This document shows, in pieces, positions 1-5,989 of a stretch of DNA of 7,435 bases. The DNA is from a bacterium UBA4883 (GTDB taxonomy: Bacteria; Bacillota; Clostridia; Oscillospirales; Acutalibacteraceae). Location of the stretch: assembly GCA_002399225.1 (NCBI GenBank), contig DHDF01000026.1:35658-43092 (forward strand), given 5' to 3'. The notes under the pieces are model-generated. The model did not search any database. It was not told the origin of the DNA and saw only the letters and a program-made list of their open reading frames with translations. The position numbers were made by a program, and so were the translations under genes. Position 1 is the first letter of the stretch; the number at the start of each line of letters is the position of its first letter.

Positions 1-348
1 ATGATGACCAGCGTGCTGGTTTCCCCGAAGGGTGTTTACGAATATGAAGCAGCCCACGGGACGGTTCAGCGCCATTATTACAGATATTTGAAAGGGGAGA
101 AGACCTCCACAAATCCGCTCGCAACCTTGTTTGCATGGACCGGTGCCCTCAAAAAGCGCGGAGAGCTTGATACCACACCGGAACTGTCGCAGTTTGCGGA
201 AAAACTGGAGCAGGCTTCCATTCAGACGGTGGAAAACGGAATCATGACAGGGGATCTTGCGAAAATCACAACCTTGCCAAAAAAACAATCGGTTGATACA
301 GAAACTTTTTTAAACGCCATTCGCACCCAGTTAGAGTGCCTAATTTAA
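1..348 (+). CDS. icd: NADP-dependent isocitrate dehydrogenase, C-terminal part (5' end outside window)
   Basis: Only the last 115 residues are present; the reading frame is open at base 1, so the two leading Met codons are probably internal. The enzyme oxidatively decarboxylates isocitrate to 2-oxoglutarate with NADP+, in the cytoplasm, and in anaerobes usually supplies glutamate precursors. What is seen: the family block [19 protein letters not shown] (residues about 14-32), followed by [20 protein letters not shown] (about 36-55). This is typical of the dimeric type II (eukaryote-like) isocitrate dehydrogenases. The Arg-His pair after GTVQ (about residues 24-25) lies where that family contacts the 2'-phosphate of NADP, so NADP rather than NAD is expected. 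About 400 residues is the family norm, so some 70% is missing upstream, including most of the substrate-binding part. Stop TAA at 346-348. rex follows 41 bp downstream on the same strand, with no clear terminator between, so they may be co-transcribed. Confidence 0.93.
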   Translation: MMTSVLVSPKGVYEYEAAHGTVQRHYYRYLKGEKTSTNPLATLFAWTGALKKRGELDTTPELSQFAEKLEQASIQTVENGIMTGDLAKITTLPKKQSVDTETFLNAIRTQLECLI

Positions 349-374
349 GTTTCATGTTTCACATGATGAGGAAC

Positions 375-380
375 AGGAGG
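375..380 (+). promoter_or_regulatory. Ribosome binding site of rex
   Basis: Perfect AGGAGG nine bases before ATG 390. It decides the rex start against the longer in-frame ORF that opens at 336 inside the preceding gene. Confidence 0.85.
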
Positions 381-389
381 AAATACGTC

Positions 390-1019
390 ATGCCAAGACG
401 TGAAAATGTTTCAATGTCCGTAATCAGAAGACTGCCCCGTTATTACCGCTTTCTGAGATATTTAAAGAAAACAGGTGTCACCAGAATTTCGTCGACGGAA
501 CTGTCGGCAAAGCTGGGACTGACTGCTTCTCAGATCCGTCAGGATCTGAACTGCTTTGGCGGGTTTGGCCAGCAGGGTTACGGATATATCGTCAGTCAGC
601 TTTGTGATGAGATTGCCAATATTTTAAGCCTTTCCAGCCAGTACCCGGCCATTTTGCTCGGGGCCGGAAATCTGGGGAGCGCAATCGGTGCTCATATGTC
701 ATTCCAGGAGGAAGGCTTCCACCTGATTGGAATTTTCGATCAGTCTTCCGACAGGATCGGGATGGAACTGGCAAATCTCAAGATAAGAGATGTTGCGGAA
801 CTGGAAAAATTCTGCAAAAAGGAAAAGCCCGTCATGGCTATTTTCTGTGTTCCCCGCGACGCGGCGGCGGAGCTTGCGGAAAAGCTTTATGGTCTAGGGA
901 TCCGGAGCTTCTGGAATTTCAGTCACTATGACATTGCCATGCAGTACCCGGACGCCGTTGTGGAAAGCGTTCATCTCAACGACAGTCTGATGACCCTTTG
1001 CTATCGCATTTCTAATTAG
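390..1019 (+). CDS. rex: Redox-sensing transcriptional repressor Rex
   Basis: 209-residue cytoplasmic DNA-binding protein that senses the NADH/NAD+ ratio and releases its operators when NADH is high; in fermentative Firmicutes it controls fermentation and NADH-reoxidation genes. Seen: N-terminal winged helix with SVIRRLPRYYRFLRYL (10-25), SSTELSAKLGLTASQIRQDL (34-53) and FGGFGQQGYGY (56-66), the hallmark Rex block. A Rossmann domain follows with GAGNLG (91-96) and an acidic residue closing strand 2 (FDQ, Asp117), fitting NAD(H) binding, then the C-terminal helix that swaps between subunits. Length is normal for the family. The start is ATG 390 because AGGAGG lies at 375-380 with a 9-nt spacer and the protein then begins as Rex proteins do. 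An in-frame codon at 336 would add 18 unlike residues and overlap the upstream gene. It probably shares a transcript with the isocitrate dehydrogenase gene. No perfect Rex operator is visible in the window. Confidence 0.96.
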   Translation: MPRRENVSMSVIRRLPRYYRFLRYLKKTGVTRISSTELSAKLGLTASQIRQDLNCFGGFGQQGYGYIVSQLCDEIANILSLSSQYPAILLGAGNLGSAIGAHMSFQEEGFHLIGIFDQSSDRIGMELANLKIRDVAELEKFCKKEKPVMAIFCVPRDAAAELAEKLYGLGIRSFWNFSHYDIAMQYPDAVVESVHLNDSLMTLCYRISN

Positions 1020-1028
1020 GTTTTTCTG

Positions 1029-1055
1029 GGAGGCGCTCATCATATGGGCGTCTCC
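1029..1055 (+). other. Strong stem-loop just downstream of rex
   Basis: Bases 1029-1040 pair with 1044-1055, making a 12-bp stem with two G-U wobbles (1033/1051 and 1037/1047) closed by the triloop 1041-1043. It starts 10 nt after the rex stop codon. No T-run follows directly; the nearest T-rich stretch is at 1062-1070. It is therefore not a textbook intrinsic terminator by itself and could instead be a 3'-end stabiliser or a processing or attenuation structure. The pairing is read directly; the function is inferred. Confidence 0.5.
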
Positions 1056-1081
1056 GAGGCATACTATTTTAAGAGGGAAGA

Positions 1082-1103
1082 CCGAAAATCTTTCGGAATT
1101 TTT
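1082..1103 (+). terminator. Possible weak intrinsic terminator between rex and lemA
   Basis: CCGAAA (1082-1087) pairs with TTTCGG (1091-1096) around a 3-nt loop, followed by AATTTTT to 1103. The stem is short (6 bp, three of them A-T), so termination would be weak. Together with the stronger hairpin at 1029-1055 it could separate the rex transcript from lemA. Confidence 0.35.
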
Positions 1104-1104
1104 C

Positions 1105-1122
1105 AAATCGGCAAAATCGGCA
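1105..1122 (+). repeat. Perfect tandem duplication of a 9-bp unit
   Basis: AAATCGGCA occurs twice head-to-tail (1105-1113 and 1114-1122) in the lemA leader, 30 bp before the lemA start. It may be a slippage product or a paired protein-binding site. No protein is known from the sequence to bind it. Confidence 0.6.
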
Positions 1123-1140
1123 AAAAATGAGAAACCTTAA

Positions 1141-1145
1141 GGAGG
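1141..1145 (+). promoter_or_regulatory. Ribosome binding site of lemA, inside a potential hairpin
   Basis: AAGGAGG ending at 1145, seven bases before ATG 1153. Bases 1130-1136 can pair with 1144-1150 (7 bp, one G-U), which places the GGAGG partly in the loop and partly in the stem. The helix is mostly A-T and weak. Confidence 0.75.
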
Positions 1146-1152
1146 TTTTTGA

Positions 1153-1710
1153 ATGGGATGGGTGCCGCTGGTGATTCTTCTTGGAATTCTTCTGATTTTG
1201 GTGATCTGGTGTATGTCAGCGTACAATAAGCTGATTTCTTTTTCTGTCCGCGTTGATAACGGGTGGTCACAGATTGATGTTCAATTGAAAAAACGGTTCG
1301 ATTTAGTCCCCAATCTGGTAGAAACGGTCAAGGGCTATGCAGCCCATGAAAAGTCAACTTTGTCGGAAGTGACAAAATGGCGCAGCGCGGCGATGAATTC
1401 CAAAACACCGGAAGAAGCGATGGCAAACAATGCAAAGCTTTCAAAAGCAATTGTCAATCTGTTTGCGACCGCGGAGCAGTACCCTGATTTAAAAGCCAAC
1501 CAGAATTTCTTGGATTTGCAGGCGCAGCTGCGCGACCTGGAGGGAAAAATTGCAATGTCCCGTCAGTTTTACAATGACACTGCAATGAAATACAATGAGT
1601 ACCTAATGCGTTTTCCATCAAACTTGATCGCCTCAGCATTTCATTTTGAACGAAAGAAATATTTTGAAGTAGAAGAAGCGGACCGGACTGTTCCGCAGGT
1701 TAAATTTTGA
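1153..1710 (+). CDS. lemA: LemA family membrane protein
   Basis: 185 residues, the usual LemA length. One N-terminal membrane helix (about 4-21) is followed by a long alpha-helical domain. Signature blocks are seen: GWSQIDVQLKKRFDLVPNLVETVKGYAAHE (37-66, the most conserved LemA stretch), YPDLKANQNFLDLQAQL (110-126), SRQFYNDTAMKYNEYL (136-151) and a final FP...AFHF segment (154-165). In LemA proteins the N-terminal end faces one side of the membrane and the helical bundle the other; the biochemical role remains unclear, with reports ranging from peptide presentation in Listeria to envelope functions. Start ATG 1153 is supported by GGAGG seven bases upstream and by the helix beginning at once. 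The stop overlaps the start of the DUF2207 gene, so the two are a translationally coupled pair, an arrangement that recurs in bacteria and suggests a joint membrane function. Confidence 0.93.
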   Translation: MGWVPLVILLGILLILVIWCMSAYNKLISFSVRVDNGWSQIDVQLKKRFDLVPNLVETVKGYAAHEKSTLSEVTKWRSAAMNSKTPEEAMANNAKLSKAIVNLFATAEQYPDLKANQNFLDLQAQLRDLEGKIAMSRQFYNDTAMKYNEYLMRFPSNLIASAFHFERKKYFEVEEADRTVPQVKF

Positions 1711-3704
1711 AATATATGAAAAAGAAAGTCGGGTATCCCGTCCCAAAAATCAAGTTTGCTAGATTGCTCCTTCTCGTGATCCTTCTTTTCAGTTTGCTTC
1801 CGCTTTCCGGATGTGCCGGTCAATATGATCAAAATGCAAAGCAAATACTGGAAAAATTAAATATTTCTGCCTCTGTTTTAAAAAACGGGGATATGACCGT
1901 TTCAGAGACTTGGAAAATCAATTTAAAAGACCGCGGCCGTCCCTATCAAAATCTCTACAGAAGCTTTTCCCTGGATGCCAGCAAAGCCGACGGTGTTACG
2001 GATCTGTCTGTCTATGATGTGGATCGAGGCTGCTCTTATTCCTTTGCGGGAGATGTTGATCCGGAAAAGGTCACCGGGGATGAGATGCAGGATCGCTGCT
2101 ATCTGCACCAAACCGATGATCACCTGATTGAAGCCGGCTGGTTTATGCCGGCAATTGAAAAGGGAGTGCGAACTTTTACTCTTTCTTACCGGATTAAAAA
2201 TATAGTCCATGTTTATCAGGACACAGCGATTCTGTACAACTTCTTTCTGCCCCAAAATTTCAGTCTTCCTATCGAATCTATGAGCGGGCAAATCCGTTTT
2301 CCCTCCGGCGGGGCGAAAAAAGAGGTGCATGCTTGGCTTCATACGGATGTAAAAAGTAATCTGACCGTTGACTCCGCCGACCGGATTAGCTTTACCGCCT
2401 CTTCTATTCCTGCAAATCACTCGGTGGAGGTCCGCCTTTGCATGCCGAAGAAGCTTTTTCCGTCGTCTCACAGAATTTCTTCTCAGGTGGTCCTGCCGGG
2501 CATTCAGAAAGAGGAGCAGCAGTGGGCGAAACAGTATCAGGAAAAGCTCCAGAGAGAATTTATCCTGGGTCTGATCGATGCTATCGGCGCGGTTTTGCTG
2601 CTTCTCGTGTCACTGCTGTTCTTTTTCCGGCTCAGGAAAAAGAACAGACGCCATGCGGTGACAGTCCCCGAGTATACACGGGAGATCCCGCCGAGGAACA
2701 GCCCGGGCGGGATTGCCAATCTCTACTATTTTTATTCCGGGATTCGCGAAAAAGAAAAAAGCCGGATGTTCAGCGCAACAATGCTGAGCCTGGCTCGAAA
2801 AGGGTTTCTCCGGTTTGAGAGTTCCAAAGACAGGCTGACGGTCATACTGGCCGGAGATGCCAAGGGGATGGAACTGACGGAAAGTGAAAAAGTCTTTTTA
2901 GAAGTAATTTCCACGGCGGGAGAAGAGTCCGACGGCTCTTTTACGATGAAAGAGTTGAAAGATTATGCACAGCACCATGGAGACTATGTCAGCAGTAAGC
3001 TGGATGAGTTTATGGATGCGTCGAAGCGGGAAATCGCAACACGCGGATATTATGAATCCCGCCCTGTTTTATTCTCCACTACAAAAGGAGTCGGCGGATT
3101 ACTGCTGGCTCTGGCGGTTGGCTTATTTGCGGTGACCGGCTTTTTCGGGGTCCAAATGGTTTACCTGCCGCTTTCCATGCTCCTTTCCGGCGTTTTGCTG
3201 ATTGTTGGCGGTTCTGCAAAGATCAAGCTGAGCGAAAAAGGTGAATATGAATATGGGGTTTGGCATGGGCTGGCAAAATATATGACGGAATTTTCCAGAA
3301 TGAAAGAGTACGGAGTACCACAGCTTGAACTGTGGGAAGAATATCTGGTTTACGCTACCATGATGGGAATTTCAGGCGAAGTTTGCAAACAACTGAGAAT
3401 TGCCTATCCTCAGCTTCGGGAAGAAGATTACCTAAACCGGACTTTTTCCGGCAGCTACCTTTACTTCATGTTTGGCCCCAGATATTACTGGGGCGGCCTT
3501 GCGCCGGCGCGGGGGACTTTTGATTTTGGTGCCGCCCTTGGCGATTCTTTTCGGCAGATTGGTTCCGCAGCCACGCGGCTGAACAATTCAGGCCCAAACG
3601 GCGGAGGAAAATTCGGTGGTTTCGGCGGTAGCGGCTTCGGCGGCGGTGGATTTGCCGGTGGAGGCGGCGGTTTTGGCGGCGGAGGCGGCGGAGGCATCCG
3701 CTAA
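1707..3704 (+). CDS. DUF2207 domain membrane lipoprotein with glycine-rich C-terminus
   Basis: Up to 665 residues. Seen in order: basic n-region, hydrophobic stretch (about 19-33) and lipobox LSGC with Cys36, predicting lipidation; a beta-rich outer domain (about 37-283) with the DUF2207 start pattern (VLKNGDMTVSETWKINL); a membrane helix (about 285-307) followed by basic RLRKKNRR, so the next part is cytoplasmic; a cytoplasmic segment with SLARKGFLRF (361-370); two more membrane helices (about 461-481 and 485-502); the family block KGEYEYGVWHGLAKYMTEF (511-529) and LWEEYLVYATMMGI (542-555); and a tail that is almost all Gly and Phe (632-663). Function is unknown for the family. The TTG at 1707 overlaps the lemA stop by four bases and has AGGT six bases upstream. 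ATG 1716 would shorten the protein by three residues and is also possible. Pairing with LemA suggests a shared envelope complex (inference). Confidence 0.88.
   Translation: MKYMKKKVGYPVPKIKFARLLLLVILLFSLLPLSGCAGQYDQNAKQILEKLNISASVLKNGDMTVSETWKINLKDRGRPYQNLYRSFSLDASKADGVTDLSVYDVDRGCSYSFAGDVDPEKVTGDEMQDRCYLHQTDDHLIEAGWFMPAIEKGVRTFTLSYRIKNIVHVYQDTAILYNFFLPQNFSLPIESMSGQIRFPSGGAKKEVHAWLHTDVKSNLTVDSADRISFTASSIPANHSVEVRLCMPKKLFPSSHRISSQVVLPGIQKEEQQWAKQYQEKLQREFILGLIDAIGAVLLLLVSLLFFFRLRKKNRRHAVTVPEYTREIPPRNSPGGIANLYYFYSGIREKEKSRMFSATMLSLARKGFLRFESSKDRLTVILAGDAKGMELTESEKVFLEVISTAGEESDGSFTMKELKDYAQHHGDYVSSKLDEFMDASKREIATRGYYESRPVLFSTTKGVGGLLLALAVGLFAVTGFFGVQMVYLPLSMLLSGVLLIVGGSAKIKLSEKGEYEYGVWHGLAKYMTEFSRMKEYGVPQLELWEEYLVYATMMGISGEVCKQLRIAYPQLREEDYLNRTFSGSYLYFMFGPRYYWGGLAPARGTFDFGAALGDSFRQIGSAATRLNNSGPNGGGKFGGFGGSGFGGGGFAGGGGGFGGGGGGGIR
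3602..3698 (+). repeat. Low-complexity GGC/GGN run encoding the Gly-rich tail
   Basis: Repeated GGN triplets with interspersed TTC/TTT encode a Gly-Phe-rich tail at the end of the DUF2207 protein. Such tails are common at the end of DUF2207 proteins. The triplet repetition makes the segment prone to length variation. It also creates an antisense open frame of almost pure proline that is not a gene. Confidence 0.85.
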
Positions 3705-3739
3705 AACGAGGGGTCAGACAGGCGCGGCTCTGCAAAATG

Positions 3740-4666
3740 TCATCTTAAAATTTCCTCGGTCCAATTCTCTATCTCTTCTTCAGAAGAGAAGGCCGGCGGT
3801 TCTTCGCAGTGGAGGATCGAAAGATTTTCAACATGCTTAATCGTTTCGCCGGACTCCACCTGGTACATGGGGCTTAAAGTGGAAAGTTCGGCAAAATCCG
3901 AAGTCATGCAAATTTCACAACAGCTTCCGGAATCCGGGTAGGCAGCCTGCGCATTTGCCACAAATCTTTTGACCAGCGCATACCCGCTCCCGGTGTAAAT
4001 AATCCAGCCTGGCAAATTGTTGGTCCCAAGTCTGAGGGGCTTTTCATTGCCGGGCTCCTGCCGTATGGTGAGAAAATGATTCCCGCAAAAAATCCGCTGG
4101 TCACTGAGGCCGGTCCCAGGCCACAGGTTTAAGGTCCTGTCGGGACGGCCGGACTGTGTCTTCTGGTTCTGAGGCAAAATGGCCACTCCGCCGCTTTCCA
4201 GGACAGTGGCGGGGAACAGCCCGAAGACCATCGTTTCCTTGGAACAGTTTTTTGCCGTATGAACAATCATAATATCGGAAGCGTCTTTTCCCATAATGAT
4301 TTCATAGGAAAGCTGGATGTCTTCCTGTTTTTGCTTCGGCGGAGTGAAAATAACGCCGTCCGCTTCGGCCGGAACGCTGTAGACAACCGAAGCGTTATCC
4401 GGAAAATCAATCTGCGGCGTTTGACAGATCTGAAGGCGATGCCCGCCGTACAGATAATAGACGGAATTTTTCTCTGATGCCGACGGTTCTCCGCATGTAC
4501 GCTTGTATTTGCGCTCTGAATCAATGTAAAAAATATTTTTTTCGCCAACAAATCCAAACCGCACGATCCTGGGGCCTTCCTCAATAGTAACGATACAGTC
4601 AATGATTCCGTTGGTGATGCTGATGCAGCGTCCGAAATTTTCATCTGTGATTTCTTTCAATTCCAT
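3740..4666 (-). CDS. DUF4380-like protein, galactose-mutarotase-type beta-sandwich (function unknown)
   Basis: 308 residues, no signal peptide or membrane helix, so probably cytoplasmic. It begins ELKEITDENFGRCISITNG; GPRIVRFGFVG (31-41) and YGGHRL (73-78), then PDN (89-91), resemble the start of DUF4380/aldose-1-epimerase-like proteins, which bind carbohydrates. The C-terminal half ends in a beta-rich segment with an E-L-S-x-L-S-P motif (260-266) and SGET (272-275), again typical. The substrate is unknown and I would not assign mutarotase activity. Start ATG 4666 is chosen because AAAGGG (minus strand, just before) sits about 11 nt upstream; the GTG at 4678 would have that motif directly abutting it. 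It lies 18 bp after tmcAL on the same strand, so it is probably co-transcribed with it. It converges on the DUF2207 gene with a 35-bp gap. The family call is by motif pattern. Confidence 0.72.
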   Translation of the reverse strand: MELKEITDENFGRCISITNGIIDCIVTIEEGPRIVRFGFVGEKNIFYIDSERKYKRTCGEPSASEKNSVYYLYGGHRLQICQTPQIDFPDNASVVYSVPAEADGVIFTPPKQKQEDIQLSYEIIMGKDASDIMIVHTAKNCSKETMVFGLFPATVLESGGVAILPQNQKTQSGRPDRTLNLWPGTGLSDQRIFCGNHFLTIRQEPGNEKPLRLGTNNLPGWIIYTGSGYALVKRFVANAQAAYPDSGSCCEICMTSDFAELSTLSPMYQVESGETIKHVENLSILHCEEPPAFSSEEEIENWTEEILR

Positions 4667-4684
4667 GGTTTGGAACACCCTTTC

Positions 4685-5872
4685 TCAGTATGGAAGCGTT
4701 ATGACCTTTTCTGTTTGGTCAAGGCCGCAGGGTGCGGCTTTTGGAAGACACAGTGCATATAAATCCGTTGCTCTGCTTTCAAGGTCCGCAATTTCCCGGG
4801 CATAAGGATTCAATCTGGTTCGGTCGGATGCGCGGGAGAAAATCGGCAGTTTCGCCGTGGCCCGATGCAAAATTTCGGGGCCGCGTGCTCCGATGCCGAG
4901 AATCCGGAGATAAGGGGGAGAACCTGAAACTTGATCCGCTTTTAATCCTAAGAACGCGGAGAGAACGATGCGCCGAATCCGTGCCATCGGATACCGCTTG
5001 GTTTTAGCCAGGCGGTATAATTCCTCAAGGGTGGCCGCTTGTCTGGCTGCGCTGCGAATTCGGTTTTCCAGCCCTTCGCTGAGGTCTGGCAGCGCCGCAA
5101 ATTCCGATTGCTCCATGCATCTCAGCCGGGAAAGAATCGCTCTCTCGGCGTAAAGCGGATTAGCCGGGGCCCGGTTTGCCGCCATTTCCTCCCTGAGAAC
5201 GGTATATGCAGTGGGCGGCATTAGGGAAGAGACATTTTGTCCTTTTCGCAGAAGGCTGCGAATTTGACCGGAAGAGGCATAACCGCCGTCCGTTTCCTCT
5301 GCCCCGTGAGTGGAACCGCGGCGCTTCACGGTCACAGGAGTCATGCGGGAGCCGGTTTGCCCGAGCGCCTTTAAATACTCGATGCCAAGAATATTATTTG
5401 GGCCGCGAAGTAATGCTGCCGTTTCCCCCCCATAGAGCTTTTCCACGGCGGTTTGACGTGCCGCGGCAAAGGTTGAACCCTGCTGAAGAGATTCGTGCAT
5501 CGCTTCCCGTAGCTGCGGAGAGGAAAGCGCCTGCGAGGCTTCCCTCAGCCGCTCGAGATTCCCGCATTCGCTTCCAAACGCGATCACGTCTGCTCCGAGA
5601 GCCTCTAAAAGCGCGACGCCGCCCCTTGCAAACCGCTCCGCACCTGCCATGGCCCAGGGCAGAGGGAGCTCCACTACCAAATCCGCACCGCACTGCAGTG
5701 CCTGACGGGTTCTGGCCCACTTGGAAAGAATTGCGGCATCGCCGCGCTGCACAAAATTGCCGCTCATAACCACCGCGATATGCGTCGCACCGCAGGCGCG
5801 CAACCGGCGGAGAAAATATTCGTGGCCCAGATGAAGGGGATTATATTCGCAAATCATTCCTGCTGTTAACAT
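4685..5872 (-). CDS. tmcAL: tRNA(Met) cytidine acetate ligase TmcAL (YlbM family)
   Basis: 395 residues, normal for the family. TmcAL makes N4-acetylcytidine at the wobble base of elongator tRNA-Met, activating acetate with ATP to acetyl-adenylate, and acts in the cytoplasm. Seen: EYNPLHLGH (9-17) with the HxGH nucleotide-binding signature; VMSGNFVQRGDAAILSKWAR (35-54); VVELPLPWA (66-74); FGSE (99-102); GPNNILGIEYLKAL (157-170); SSGQIRSLL (200-208); TKRYPMARIRR (291-301), and PPYLRILG (319-326). All are recognisable family blocks. The start at 5872 puts the EYNP motif at the usual distance from the N-terminus. The upstream ribosome site is poor: AAGG on the minus strand (5885-5888) with a 12-nt spacer. 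It heads a leftward pair with the DUF4380-like gene and is divergent from ackA. In many Firmicutes this gene neighbours pta/ackA, which fits here. Confidence 0.95.
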   Translation of the reverse strand: MLTAGMICEYNPLHLGHEYFLRRLRACGATHIAVVMSGNFVQRGDAAILSKWARTRQALQCGADLVVELPLPWAMAGAERFARGGVALLEALGADVIAFGSECGNLERLREASQALSSPQLREAMHESLQQGSTFAAARQTAVEKLYGGETAALLRGPNNILGIEYLKALGQTGSRMTPVTVKRRGSTHGAEETDGGYASSGQIRSLLRKGQNVSSLMPPTAYTVLREEMAANRAPANPLYAERAILSRLRCMEQSEFAALPDLSEGLENRIRSAARQAATLEELYRLAKTKRYPMARIRRIVLSAFLGLKADQVSGSPPYLRILGIGARGPEILHRATAKLPIFSRASDRTRLNPYAREIADLESRATDLYALCLPKAAPCGLDQTEKVITLPY

Positions 5873-5886
5873 TTTATAAGATAACC

Positions 5887-5920
5887 TTGAAATTATACCT
5901 TTCCTATATTATGATATAAT
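5887..5920 (+). promoter_or_regulatory. Probable sigma-A promoter of ackA
   Basis: Two overlapping readings are possible. One is TTGAAA (5887-5892), a 17-bp spacer, then TATGAT (5910-5915). The other is an extended -10, TGATATAAT (5912-5920), which needs no -35. Transcription would start near 5921-5930, leaving a leader of about 60 nt before ATG 5990. Confidence 0.65.
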
Positions 5921-5977
5921 ATATTACACGATTCTGATAGTTCTTACAAGAGTTCTGCGATGAATCCGTGAAATTAT

Positions 5978-5983
5978 GGAGGT
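5978..5983 (+). promoter_or_regulatory. Ribosome binding site of ackA
   Basis: GGAGGT six bases before ATG 5990, a strong Shine-Dalgarno match that fixes the start codon. Confidence 0.85.
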
Positions 5984-5989
5984 AATTGA

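Larger units (their letters stand above)
5873..5989. promoter_or_regulatory. Divergent AT-rich promoter region between tmcAL and ackA
   Basis: Non-coding spacer of 117 bp, much richer in A and T than its neighbours. It must drive ackA rightward and tmcAL leftward. For tmcAL, a minus-strand TATAAT is read at 5897-5892, but no good -35 accompanies it. I see no perfect Rex operator or other known operator palindrome. The shared region could coordinate the two acetate-using genes, but nothing in the sequence proves it. Confidence 0.6.

Noticed and set aside
336..389. Longer N-terminus for Rex starting at 336
   Set aside because: It would overlap the upstream gene, adds residues unlike Rex proteins, and lacks a ribosome site, whereas ATG 390 has AGGAGG nine bases before it.
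1135..1142. CCTTAAGG palindrome before lemA as an operator
   Set aside because: Eight bases, formed by the AAGG part of the ribosome site and its chance complement; too short to call an operator.
1923..2471. 182-residue minus-strand open frame inside the DUF2207 gene
   Set aside because: Shadow of a well-supported gene; no recognisable domain, and its composition looks like antisense of a coding region.
3485..3697. Minus-strand open frame of almost pure proline
   Set aside because: It is the reverse complement of the GGN repeats that encode the Gly-rich tail of the DUF2207 protein; no ribosome site and no family resemblance.
4667..4678. GTG start at 4678 for the DUF4380-like gene
   Set aside because: The only Shine-Dalgarno-like motif (AAAGGG) abuts that codon, leaving no spacer; it is placed far better for ATG 4666.
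5206..5769. 187-residue plus-strand open frame antisense to tmcAL
   Set aside because: tmcAL has many family motifs across this span; the antisense product is Arg/Pro-rich with no motif.
5873..5989. Rex operator in the ackA promoter
   Set aside because: No TTGTGA/TTCACA-type or TTGTTAA/TTAACAA-type palindrome is present; only AT-rich promoter-like sequence.
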